Shown: positions 33,202 through 41,517 of the stretch, piece after piece
Position numbering within the stretch: position 1 is the first letter of the stretch
Layout: each line of letters opens with the position of its first letter
Source: an uncultured Massilia sp.
GTDB lineage: Bacteria; Pseudomonadota; Gammaproteobacteria; Burkholderiales; Burkholderiaceae
Assembly: GCA_946481275.1 (NCBI GenBank)
Contig: CAMLMV010000002.1
Coordinates: 124,001-188,000 of the forward strand
Direction: 5' to 3'
DNA length: 64,000 nucleotides
Program-made: the position numbers and the translations under genes
Notes under the pieces: generated by a model
The model's database searches: none
The model's input: the letters and a program-made list of their open reading frames with translations, nothing else
Told to the model about the DNA's origin: nothing

Positions 33202-35034
33202 ATGAAACGACGATTCCTTCTCAAGGCGGCGGCGACGCTGCCGTTCGCATTCGCAGGCATGACGACGGCCGCACCGCTGCGCCGGCGCGTGCGGCCGGGC
33301 GATCCGCTCTGGCCGTACGCCACCGCGTGGGACGACCTGAAACGCAGCGTGAGCGGCCGCCTCGTGAAGCTCGACGCGCCGTTCGCCGGCTGCGCCGCCG
33401 GCGCGGAGTCGCCGGCGTGTGCGGCCGCCCTCGCCCGCCTGAAAAACGGCTTCGACGTGGGCGACCAGCCGAACTTCACGCACACGAGCGGCTGGCTGGA
33501 CGCGTGGTCCTCGCAGCCCAGCGCATACGCCGTCGCGGCGCGCACGACGGCGGACGTCGTCGCGGCCGTCGATTTCGCGCGCACCCACGACCTGCGCCTC
33601 GTCGTCAAGGGCGGCGGCCACAGTTACCAGGGCACCTCGAGCGCGCCGGATGCGCTGCTCGTCTGGACAAGGCACATGAACGACGTGCACCTGGAACCCG
33701 CCTTCGTCGCGCGCAACTGCGGCGCCGCGCCGCAGCCGGCCGTTACGGTGGGCGCTGGCGCCATGTGGATCGACGCGTACGACGCCGTCACGACGCGCGC
33801 CGGCCGCTACGTGCAGGGCGGCGGCTGCACGACCGTCGGCGTGGCGGGGCTCGTGCAGAGCGGCGGCTTCGGCAGCTTTTCCAAGCGCTACGGCACGGCG
33901 GCGGCGGGCCTGCTGGAGGCGGAAGTCGTGACGGCCGACGGCCAGGTCCGCATCGCCAACGCGTGCACGAACGCGGACCTGTTCTGGGCGCTGAAAGGCG
34001 GCGGTGGCGGCAGCGTCGGCATCGTCACCCGCCTCACCTTGCGCACGCGCGAGCTGCCGGCCATGTTCGGCGCCGTGTTCTGCAAGGTGCGCGCGGCCGA
34101 CGATACCGCGTTCCGCGCGCTGGTCGGCAAGCTGGTCGAGTTTTATGCGCGCGACCTGTTCAATCCGCACTGGGGCGAGCAGATCGGCATCCACGGCGAC
34201 AACACCGTCGACGTCTCGATGGTCTTCCAGGATCTCGACGACGCCGGCGCCGCGCGCACGTGGGCGCCGCTGCTCGACTGGCTGCGCAGCCGCCCCGGCT
34301 ACACGTTCGACAAGCCGTTCCAGGTGCTGGCCCTGCCCGCACGGCACATGTGGGACGCCGCGTTCTTCCGCGAGCATGCGCCCGGCTTCATGGCCGCCGA
34401 TCCGCGACCAGGCGCGCCCGCGCACCACGTGATCTGGAAAGGCGACACCGAGCAGGAAGGCTGGTTCATCCACGGCTACAAATCCGCGTGGCTGCCGGCC
34501 GGGCTGCTCGATCCGAAGCGCCAGGCCAGCCTCGCCGATGCGTTGTTCCAGGCAAGCCGGCACTGGAGCGTGGGCTTGCACTTCAACAAGGGACTGGCCG
34601 GCGCGCCGCAGGCGGACATCGACGCGGCGCGCGACACCGCGACCAACCCCGCCGTGCTGGACGCCTTCGCGCTGGCGATCATCGCGGGCGGCGACGGGCC
34701 GCGCTTCCCCGGCATGCCCGGCGGCGCCGTCGACGCGGTCCGCGGGCGTGTCCGCGCGCAGGCGATCGGCCGGGCGATGGATGCGCTGCTGGCCGTCGCG
34801 CCCCGTGCCGGCGCGTATGTCTCCGAAAGCGATTACTTCCAGTCCAACTGGCAGGATGCCTTCTGGGGCGCCAACTATCCGCGCCTCGCGCAGGTCAAGC
34901 ACAAGTACGATCCGGACGGTTTGTTCTTCGTTCGCCACGGCGTGGGCAGCGAAGCGTGGAGTAACGACGGCTTCACGCGTCTGGCGGGATCGCCAGCGGA
35001 TGCTCCGCGCGCGCGGCATCGATGCGCGCCTTGA
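33202..35034 (+). CDS. Tat-exported FAD-linked oxidase (BBE-type)
   Basis: This 610-residue secreted oxidoreductase opens with a Tat-type signal (KRRFLLKAAATLPFAFAG). The PCMH-type FAD domain contains VVKGGGHSYQG, where the His is the usual covalent flavin ligand, and VQGGGCTTVGVAGLVQSGGFG, whose Cys fits the second covalent link of bicovalent flavoproteins. The C-terminal berberine-bridge segment QDAFWGANYPRLAQVKHKYDP follows. Such enzymes oxidise sugars or phenolic alcohols using oxygen. The substrate is unknown. Its last 62 bases overlap convergently the gene at 34973-35806. Confidence 0.87.
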   Translation: MKRRFLLKAAATLPFAFAGMTTAAPLRRRVRPGDPLWPYATAWDDLKRSVSGRLVKLDAPFAGCAAGAESPACAAALARLKNGFDVGDQPNFTHTSGWLDAWSSQPSAYAVAARTTADVVAAVDFARTHDLRLVVKGGGHSYQGTSSAPDALLVWTRHMNDVHLEPAFVARNCGAAPQPAVTVGAGAMWIDAYDAVTTRAGRYVQGGGCTTVGVAGLVQSGGFGSFSKRYGTAAAGLLEAEVVTADGQVRIANACTNADLFWALKGGGGGSVGIVTRLTLRTRELPAMFGAVFCKVRAADDTAFRALVGKLVEFYARDLFNPHWGEQIGIHGDNTVDVSMVFQDLDDAGAARTWAPLLDWLRSRPGYTFDKPFQVLALPARHMWDAAFFREHAPGFMAADPRPGAPAHHVIWKGDTEQEGWFIHGYKSAWLPAGLLDPKRQASLADALFQASRHWSVGLHFNKGLAGAPQADIDAARDTATNPAVLDAFALAIIAGGDGPRFPGMPGGAVDAVRGRVRAQAIGRAMDALLAVAPRAGAYVSESDYFQSNWQDAFWGANYPRLAQVKHKYDPDGLFFVRHGVGSEAWSNDGFTRLAGSPADAPRARHRCAP

Positions 35035-35806
35035 GCGCGCGCGTGTTGTCGTCTTCGCCCCAGCGCTTCGTGAACGCCTGCAGGCGGGCACGCGCCCGCT
35101 CGACGCTGCCGGAGGCCAGCGCCGATTCGATCGGGCCGCGCGCCTCCGCCCACGCGCTCGCGCGCTGGCGCTTGCGCGTGCACGCGCTGGACGCCTCGTT
35201 CAGTCCGCGCTGCAGCCGCTCCAGCTGCTGCGGCGTGGCGCGGCTGCTGCGCAGCGCGATCAGTTCGTCCTGCGCCTGCTTGCCCTGGCAGGCCTGGGCC
35301 AGCACGATGGCGCCGTCGATGCGCTTGTCGATCTTCTTCGCCGACGGTTTGGCCCACAGCCACACGCCCCACAGCACGGCCAGCGCGACGATCCACCAAC
35401 GCAGGCGGATCGGCTGGCGACCGGCCGGCTTCGGTGGCGGCGGCGGCGTCGGGTGCGGCGACCACGGAATGCCGCGGCCCCGCTCCGGCGGCGGCGCGGT
35501 GTTGGCCTCGACCGGGCGGCCGCTGCGGCCGAAGGCTGTCGCGGAAGGTGTCGGTTTCGGCGGCGGCGGTGCTTCCTGCACGGTGTCCGGCGCATCCGAC
35601 CAGCCCGACAATCCGGCCACCGCCTCCGCCCCGGCCGTCGCGGCAGCGGCGACAGAGGCATCGCGGCGTACGCGTTCATCATCCTGCGGTAGCGGCCGTG
35701 CGCCTGCCTGCTGGGCCGTCCCGCAATACGGACAGTAATTCACGCGGCGCGGCATGCCGCGCGCGCAGGCGGCGTTGATGCAGCGGTAGATTGCTTCGTC
35801 CTGCAC
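34973..35806 (-). CDS. Zinc-ribbon single-span membrane protein of the tubulin-like operon
   Basis: This 277-residue protein starts with a zinc ribbon (Cys9, Cys14, Cys25, Cys28 in CPYCG). A long Pro/Ala linker with PPPPPKP runs follows, then one transmembrane helix at about 137-152 (WWIVALAVLWGVWLWA) and a helical C-terminal domain with Cys residues (about 158-270). It begins 9 bases after the stop of the tubulin-like gene and is the last gene of that operon. The ribbon should be cytoplasmic and the C-terminal helices periplasmic, which is an inference. No known family recognised; it could link the cytoplasmic filament protein to the envelope. Confidence 0.8.
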   Translation of the reverse strand: MQDEAIYRCINAACARGMPRRVNYCPYCGTAQQAGARPLPQDDERVRRDASVAAAATAGAEAVAGLSGWSDAPDTVQEAPPPPKPTPSATAFGRSGRPVEANTAPPPERGRGIPWSPHPTPPPPPKPAGRQPIRLRWWIVALAVLWGVWLWAKPSAKKIDKRIDGAIVLAQACQGKQAQDELIALRSSRATPQQLERLQRGLNEASSACTRKRQRASAWAEARGPIESALASGSVERARARLQAFTKRWGEDDNTRALKARIDAARAEHPLAIPPDA

Positions 35807-35815
35807 GGTGCGTCC

Positions 35816-38800
35816 TTATTCCGGGTCCGGGATGCCGTCGTCGTCCGGATCGGGAATCGCGGCGCCGGCGGCCGCCATCAGTTCCGGAATGTCGCCGACT
35901 GTTTTCCACTTGTCCGCGCGCGGATTCCACTGCATGTTCCAGATGCGCGTACCGGTATCGATCTCGCCGCGCGCGAGCTGCTGCACGACCTCGTCCAGCG
36001 CGAACGGTCCGCGCTGCGTGCCGCCGACGAACAGCTTGTAGCGCGCAGGGATCGGTGTGGCGCCGACGACGTAGGCGGCCGATCCGAGGCTCGGTGCCGG
36101 CACCGCGTCCGGTGCACCGGGCGTCGGTGCGACGACGGTGGGTGCAGCCGGTGCGTACTGCGCCGACGGCATGACGGGTGCGGCGGCGCGGCGTTCCAGC
36201 GCCTGCGCGGCGCGCGCGTCGGCCGACAGGAACTCGGGCCGGATCACGCGCTTGTCGGTGGGCCGCTCGACTTCCCACGCGTACGCGTCGGAGGCGGAAT
36301 CGGGCACGGGTTCCGTCCACGTGTCCAGCTGCGCGAGCGCCGCTTCCACCTGCGCCGGCGACAGCTGCGGATCGATGCCGACGGCACGCCGCATCCACTG
36401 GTCGTACAGGCGCCGCGCCGTGATGTACGGCAGCGACGGCGACGGCAGTTGCGCGCCCGTCTCGTCCACCTCCAGCTTCGGCTCGTACACGCGCAACTGG
36501 TAGTGACGCATCAGCGCGGCCAGCAACGCCAGCTGGTGCGGACCCATCGCGGCCAGGCGCTGGCGCGTCGCCGCGATCACCTGCTCGCGGTAGTAGGGCG
36601 GCAGACCGTTGGAGCGGATCGCGTACTCGTTGCCGATCTGGAGCCACTCTCCCGATCCCTGCTCGACCTCGAACAGGTATTGCCCGCGCGGCTGGAACGC
36701 GGCCTCGCGGTCGCCCGCGTCCTGCTTGCGGCGCAGTACGCCCAGCGCGACGGCAGCCAGGAAGAATTCGTAGTCGTCGGCCAGGCGATTCAGCTCGTCC
36801 ATCGACGGCGAGATCGGGTGGCGGAAGCGCGTCGAATCGAAGTGCAGGTGCGTGGGGATCTTGGGGTTCTCGATCTGGTAGCTGGCGCGCCACGTCGGCA
36901 GGCCGCGCAGCACCGTCATCGGGTAGCCGGACAGCTCGATGTAGCACACGGCCCGTCCCGGCACGCCCGTGTTCACGACGGACACGAGGTCGCCGTGGAA
37001 GAAGCCGGTGGGCACGGCGGCGCGGATTTCCGGCTCCAGCCTGCGCCACGCGGCCGGGTCGCCCACGCCGATGAAGCACTTGAACTGGTCGGCACTGGGC
37101 GTGAACTCGGCCGAGAAGCGTGCGTTAATCCACGGCATGGCGCTCTTGATCCATTCGGAGAAGATGCGGTGCCGTTCCTGCGGCGACATCGCGCCGAGAC
37201 GCTCCACGAGCGGGTCCGGCAGCTCGGCGACGGCCTGCTCGCCCGACAGCTGCAGCTGCGCGCGCCGGAACAGTTTCAGCAGCAGATCGGAACGCAGTCT
37301 CTCGTCGCCCAGTTGCGGGAACAGCCGCGCGGAGCCGCCGAATTCCAGCAGCACCTCTTCGCTCCACGCGCTCACGTCGCCCGTCAGCCGGACGGGTTCC
37401 GGCAGCACGTCGCTCGCCAGCTTGAGATAGGTGGCGTGCTCCTGGCGCGCGTCGGCGCGGAGCTGGCCGATGCGCTGGTCGACGGCCGCCAGCATCGCGC
37501 CCACGTTGCGCCGCCCTTCCTGGAATTCGCCGGCCACGCCGCTCCAGCGCACCTGGCCGTGTTCATCCGGCGCCTGCGGCTCGCCGAGCCAGGACGACAG
37601 GTTTTGCATCACCTCGATGGATTGCCCCGCCGCGACCGCGAGCAGGTGGAAGCGCAGGTAGTCGGCGATGTCGCGCTTCAGGTGGTTCATGATCTCGCGC
37701 GCCTGCGCATCCTTGCCGAACAGGCGGCCCGCGGCCTGCGTCAGGTGGTTCAGCGATTCCTCGACCTGGCGCGTGCGCAGCGCGTCGCGCACGTCGCGGT
37801 ACCGCTTGCCGTTGCGCTGGACGTTGGCCAGGTCGCGCTGCGCGAGCCGCGCCTTCACCTGCTCCAGCAGCGACAGCACGAATTCGAGGCCGCCCTGCTT
37901 GCGGTCGTCCAGCAGCATGTACAGCCGGCCGCGCACGTTCAGGCGCAGCTGGGCGAGCAGCTCGCCCGTATGTCTCTTGATGCGGTCCTCGCTCGTCTCG
38001 GCCGTGGCGCCGGCTTCGCGGATGGCGTCGCGCTCCAGGTTCGGCAGCAGTTCGACCACCTTCTCGCGCCACAACTTGAGGTCGTACGACGCCATGATGC
38101 GGTCCATCTCCAGCTGCACCTTGCTCTCGACGCGCTCCAGCAGCGAGCGCTGGTCCTTGTCCAGCAGGAGCATGTCCGTCAGCGCGTATTCCGGGAACGG
38201 CGTGACGTCGACGGTGCCCTTTTTAAAATCGGGGAATTCCGTGAACGGGTGCTCGGCCATGCCCATCTGCTCGCGCATGAAGGCATCGCGTTCCTGGTCG
38301 GTGGCGCGCCGTGCAGCCGTGCCGTCGACGGCGACGAGGCCGAAGAATGCCTTCACCATCAGCGCCGCCAGCTCGTAGGCGCGGATGTCTTCGCGCAGGC
38401 TTTGCTGCGTGTCGAGCACGGCCTGGCCGAACGCGGAATAGACCTTCGAGTACGACAGGCGCATGTCGCCGAAGCGCTGCTCCGGCACGCGCGGGTTGTA
38501 CGGTCCGAGCTTGTGCTGCTGCTGGTTGACGGCGACGGAGCGCTTGCGGTTGGCGAAATCGGCCGACGCGAAGTCCTCGAACAGCGTGTCGGCCACCATC
38601 TGATACACGTCCTTCACGTCCTGCGTCGCCTTGTTCGCGAGGTTCGCCGTATCGACGAAGTACACGTCGTCGAACGGCGTGCCGCGGCCGACGATGCTGT
38701 CCGGTTCCATCCACTGCACGCGCGCGTTCATGTCGCGCATGCCCGTCTCCAGCTCCATCATGGTGGCGTACGCGTTCGCCTCGGTGCGCTCCTTGTTCGC

Positions 38801-39541
38801 CTTCGCGTAGCCGGACGGCAGGAACATCACGAGGTCGACCTGGCTGTCCGACACTTCCTGGCGCGCGACGGCTTTCGCGATCCAGCCCAGGTCGATGGCG
38901 CTGCCCGCGCCCGTGCCGCCCGCGTTCGACGCGATGACGACGATGCGGAACTTGGAGGTGTCGACCTGCAGGCCGAGGCGCTGGTAATTCTCCTTGCGCT
39001 CGATGCCTGCGTTACTGCTCAGGAAGTTCAGCGCGCCCTTGATGCGGCCACGGAGCTTGGGATATTTATCGAACAGGTACAAGCGCGCCAGCGCGCGGAT
39101 CTGGCCTGCGCCCTTGGACGGGTCGATGCCCAGCGAGCGCAGCTTTTTCGGGCGCAGCGGCATCCAGTTTTCGATGAGCGGGAAGCGCGCGAGGCTGTCG
39201 TCCGATTCGTGGTACTGCGGCAGGTCGAGCGGTTCGACGAGGCGTTCTTCATCGGACAGTTTGACCAGCTCGAACCACGGGTCGGTGCGCTGCGACTTGC
39301 CCTCGTCGATGACGGCGTTCGCATCGAGGTCGAAGTGGAGAAAGCGCGCGACGGGGAAGTCGGCAATGGATTCGACGCGGGTCGGATGCCGGCGGTTCCA
39401 CACGGCCGCGAGGATGCGGCGGCGGATGCGCATCATGACTTCCATGCCGGTGCCGCCGGCGCCGATGAACAAGGTCGGGCGCAGGTCGACTTTCAGCTCC
39501 GCTTTATTGCCGAGCGATGCGGGATCGGGAAAATCTGCCAT
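35816..39541 (-). CDS. Tubulin/FtsZ-superfamily protein (Tubulin_2 type) with C-terminal GYF-like domain
   Basis: This is a 1241-residue cytoplasmic protein. The N-terminal GTPase-like domain (about 20-480) has a first loop GAGGTG at 27-32 and a tubulin signature SNAGGTGAGSA at 205-215 (AGGTGAG matches GGGTGSG). These match the Tubulin_2 family, described by others as distant FtsZ/tubulin relatives with unknown role. A long mostly helical region follows (about 480-1150). A GYF_2-like domain (about 1168-1221: KLFVGGTQRGPFALDEVV, WNPRADKWKTVGDIPEL) and an acidic tail DPDDDGIPDPE end the protein. It lies between a three-helix membrane protein (18-bp gap) and a zinc-ribbon membrane protein (9-bp gap). 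GTP binding and polymerisation are inferred. Confidence 0.85.
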   Translation of the reverse strand: MADFPDPASLGNKAELKVDLRPTLFIGAGGTGMEVMMRIRRRILAAVWNRRHPTRVESIADFPVARFLHFDLDANAVIDEGKSQRTDPWFELVKLSDEERLVEPLDLPQYHESDDSLARFPLIENWMPLRPKKLRSLGIDPSKGAGQIRALARLYLFDKYPKLRGRIKGALNFLSSNAGIERKENYQRLGLQVDTSKFRIVVIASNAGGTGAGSAIDLGWIAKAVARQEVSDSQVDLVMFLPSGYAKANKERTEANAYATMMELETGMRDMNARVQWMEPDSIVGRGTPFDDVYFVDTANLANKATQDVKDVYQMVADTLFEDFASADFANRKRSVAVNQQQHKLGPYNPRVPEQRFGDMRLSYSKVYSAFGQAVLDTQQSLREDIRAYELAALMVKAFFGLVAVDGTAARRATDQERDAFMREQMGMAEHPFTEFPDFKKGTVDVTPFPEYALTDMLLLDKDQRSLLERVESKVQLEMDRIMASYDLKLWREKVVELLPNLERDAIREAGATAETSEDRIKRHTGELLAQLRLNVRGRLYMLLDDRKQGGLEFVLSLLEQVKARLAQRDLANVQRNGKRYRDVRDALRTRQVEESLNHLTQAAGRLFGKDAQAREIMNHLKRDIADYLRFHLLAVAAGQSIEVMQNLSSWLGEPQAPDEHGQVRWSGVAGEFQEGRRNVGAMLAAVDQRIGQLRADARQEHATYLKLASDVLPEPVRLTGDVSAWSEEVLLEFGGSARLFPQLGDERLRSDLLLKLFRRAQLQLSGEQAVAELPDPLVERLGAMSPQERHRIFSEWIKSAMPWINARFSAEFTPSADQFKCFIGVGDPAAWRRLEPEIRAAVPTGFFHGDLVSVVNTGVPGRAVCYIELSGYPMTVLRGLPTWRASYQIENPKIPTHLHFDSTRFRHPISPSMDELNRLADDYEFFLAAVALGVLRRKQDAGDREAAFQPRGQYLFEVEQGSGEWLQIGNEYAIRSNGLPPYYREQVIAATRQRLAAMGPHQLALLAALMRHYQLRVYEPKLEVDETGAQLPSPSLPYITARRLYDQWMRRAVGIDPQLSPAQVEAALAQLDTWTEPVPDSASDAYAWEVERPTDKRVIRPEFLSADARAAQALERRAAAPVMPSAQYAPAAPTVVAPTPGAPDAVPAPSLGSAAYVVGATPIPARYKLFVGGTQRGPFALDEVVQQLARGEIDTGTRIWNMQWNPRADKWKTVGDIPELMAAAGAAIPDPDDDGIPDPE

Positions 39542-39559
39542 GGTGTTCTCTGTAAAAGG

Positions 39560-40054
39560 TCAGCGGCGGCCGACGAAGAAGGCCGCGACCAGCGTGACGA
39601 CGCCGACGACGACCAGCGGTCCGGTGATGGCGGGCGTCAGGTACTTGCTCGCGTTGACGATGGCCAGCACGACGGCGGCCGACAGGAAGCCCATGCCGAC
39701 GAACAGCAGCCAGCCCGCGCTGCCCGCCGACGACGGCGCCACGCGCTTGACGACGAGGTGGTGCACGTACGCGTTCCGCACGAAGAAGTAAATCACCAGC
39801 AGCACGACGAACGCGACCGCGCCGATGGCCATGTCGCGCCCGGCCGTGTCGCGCAGCGGCGCCGCGCTCGTGTTGGTGGCGCCGCCGGGTGCGATCTCGA
39901 CGGGCTGCGTCGCGGTGTCGGGCGTCGTCTTCGGCAGGCTGTCCTGCGGCGTGGTGGCCGTCTGGCCGGGCAGCTTGAAGCCCGGGTCGGTGCCGGCGGT
40001 GTCGGGGGCGGGCTTGGTCTGGTCGTTCTGCATGGTGGGTTCCCGTGGGTTCAT
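39560..40054 (-). CDS. Three-helix membrane protein of the tubulin-like operon
   Basis: This 164-residue protein has a hydrophilic Thr/Pro-rich N-terminus of about 70 residues and three transmembrane helices: about 75-92 (IGAVAFVVLLVIYFFV), 113-132 (WLLFVGMGFLSAAVVLAIV) and 143-162. The ATG at 40054 overlaps the stop of the upstream gene as ATGA; an internal ATG at 40033 has GGGAA before it and would shorten the protein by seven residues. It is a likely inner-membrane partner for the tubulin-like protein encoded next. Family unrecognised. Confidence 0.78.
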   Translation of the reverse strand: MNPREPTMQNDQTKPAPDTAGTDPGFKLPGQTATTPQDSLPKTTPDTATQPVEIAPGGATNTSAAPLRDTAGRDMAIGAVAFVVLLVIYFFVRNAYVHHLVVKRVAPSSAGSAGWLLFVGMGFLSAAVVLAIVNASKYLTPAITGPLVVVGVVTLVAAFFVGRR

Positions 40055-41517
40055 CGGCCGAGCCGGACCTGCGCACCTTCGCGCAGGTCCAGCAACTGGT
40101 GGCCGAACAAGGTCGTCTTCAGGCGGGCCACTTCATTGCCCGCCTTGTCGTAGATCGGTTGCGTGGCGCCCGCCCGCGTGTGCACGGTGCGCAGTTCGTC
40201 TTCCACGACGAGCTGCACCCGGCGCGGCCGCCCGTACGCGTAAGCGGCGCCCGCGCCGGCCGCCAGCAGCGCGAGGCCGCCGCCCAGCAGCGCCACGAGC
40301 GGGCCCGAGCCGTAGTGCACGTGCACCTCGACGGGCAGCACGGCCGTCGACGCCTGGATGTCGGCCGGCGGCGTGAAGATGTCCGGCAGCGGATCGCCCG
40401 GGAACAGCGCCGCCATGCGCTCGCGGAATGCCTGCGACAGTTCCAGCTTCTGGCCCTGCAGATGCAGCTCGATGCGGCCCGGCAGCACGTACGCGGAGCC
40501 GGCGGACTTCAGCGCCGCCATCGACCATTTGCCCGGAAGCTGCGCGACCGGCAGCTGCACGGTCGACGCGAGCGGCTCCGCACGGCCCGGCGCCAGCCGC
40601 GTGACGGTGTTCGTCTTCAATGCGATCGGACGATTCTCGCCGCCGAGCATCGAGCGCGCGGAGATCGTCGCACCCGCGATCGTGTACGGATACATCGTGT
40701 TCTGCAGCTGCCACTGGATCGTCGCGCTGGGCGTGCGCGCATCCGGTGCGACGTCCGCGCGCAGGCGGCCCGCGGCATCCATCGAGAATTCGACGCCGGG
40801 CGCGTTCTCGACCTTGCGCGGCACGAGGCGCACCGTGTCGCGGTCGAGCGGTTTCAGGCGCGCGGGCGGTTCCGTGATCACGCGCTGCACGCGGGCGAGC
40901 ATCGCGTCGAGGGCACGCGCGCCTTCCGGCCCGACCGCGAACACGTACACCATCAGGCCGTTCGCGTGGTAGTGCCGGCCCTGCACGGGCATCCGCAGCG
41001 GGAATGCGAGCGCCTTCGTGATCGCGGCGCCCTTGTGGATCAGCGCATAGAATTCGCGGTTGCGCTGCGCCGTCGCCTGGTCGTTGTTCGGGCTGTTGCG
41101 GTTGTTCGTCACGAGCCAGACGAGGCCCGCCTTCCCGCCCAACACCTTGGTGACGGTCGTCTCCACGGCCTCGCCCAGGTCCGTGTCGGCGAGCGCCGCG
41201 CCGCCGGCTTTGTGGGCCGTCTGCAGCCCCGCCAGCGCGGCCTGCACGTGCGCGGGAGTGTCCTTCGTCACCTGCTCGGACAGCAGCGCGCGCGGCGACG
41301 GTGCGCCGGGCAGCGACTGGTTGAACGCGGCCAGCACGAGCGCGTCTCCCGGCTGCGCGACGCTGCCCGCGAGCGCCGCCACCAGCGGCTTGAACTGCGA
41401 TTGCGGGTCCGTGTAGAACGGCTCCATCCAGCCCGAGTTCTGCACGAGCACCACTTGCGGCACGGCCCAGGCGGGGGCGATGCCGCACAACGCGAGGAGC
41501 AGGACGAAGGCCCTCAC
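40051..41517 (-). CDS. Exported, membrane-anchored vWA-like protein with degenerate MIDAS
   Basis: This 488-residue protein starts at a GTG (41517) that overlaps the TGA of the upstream gene (GTGA). The signal peptide ends near AWA (residue 18). The next strand VVLVQNSGWM (22-31) sits where von Willebrand-A domains have their Asp-x-Ser-x-Ser metal motif. Here the first Asp is Gln26 and the last Ser is Trp30, so metal binding is doubtful. The rest of the domain (LVWLVTNNRNSPNN, FYALIHKGAAI) keeps the fold pattern. After a beta-rich middle comes a transmembrane helix at about 420-440 (VALLGGGLALLAAGAGAAYAY) and a short cytoplasmic tail. It probably presents a sensor or adhesion domain in the periplasm. 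Confidence 0.78.
   Translation of the reverse strand: MRAFVLLLALCGIAPAWAVPQVVLVQNSGWMEPFYTDPQSQFKPLVAALAGSVAQPGDALVLAAFNQSLPGAPSPRALLSEQVTKDTPAHVQAALAGLQTAHKAGGAALADTDLGEAVETTVTKVLGGKAGLVWLVTNNRNSPNNDQATAQRNREFYALIHKGAAITKALAFPLRMPVQGRHYHANGLMVYVFAVGPEGARALDAMLARVQRVITEPPARLKPLDRDTVRLVPRKVENAPGVEFSMDAAGRLRADVAPDARTPSATIQWQLQNTMYPYTIAGATISARSMLGGENRPIALKTNTVTRLAPGRAEPLASTVQLPVAQLPGKWSMAALKSAGSAYVLPGRIELHLQGQKLELSQAFRERMAALFPGDPLPDIFTPPADIQASTAVLPVEVHVHYGSGPLVALLGGGLALLAAGAGAAYAYGRPRRVQLVVEDELRTVHTRAGATQPIYDKAGNEVARLKTTLFGHQLLDLREGAQVRLGR

Noticed and set aside
36449..40153. 1234-residue plus-strand reading frame opposite the tubulin-like gene
   Set aside because: It is Arg/Val/His-rich with no recognisable motif and lies antisense to genes with clear domains; such frames are expected in GC-rich DNA.
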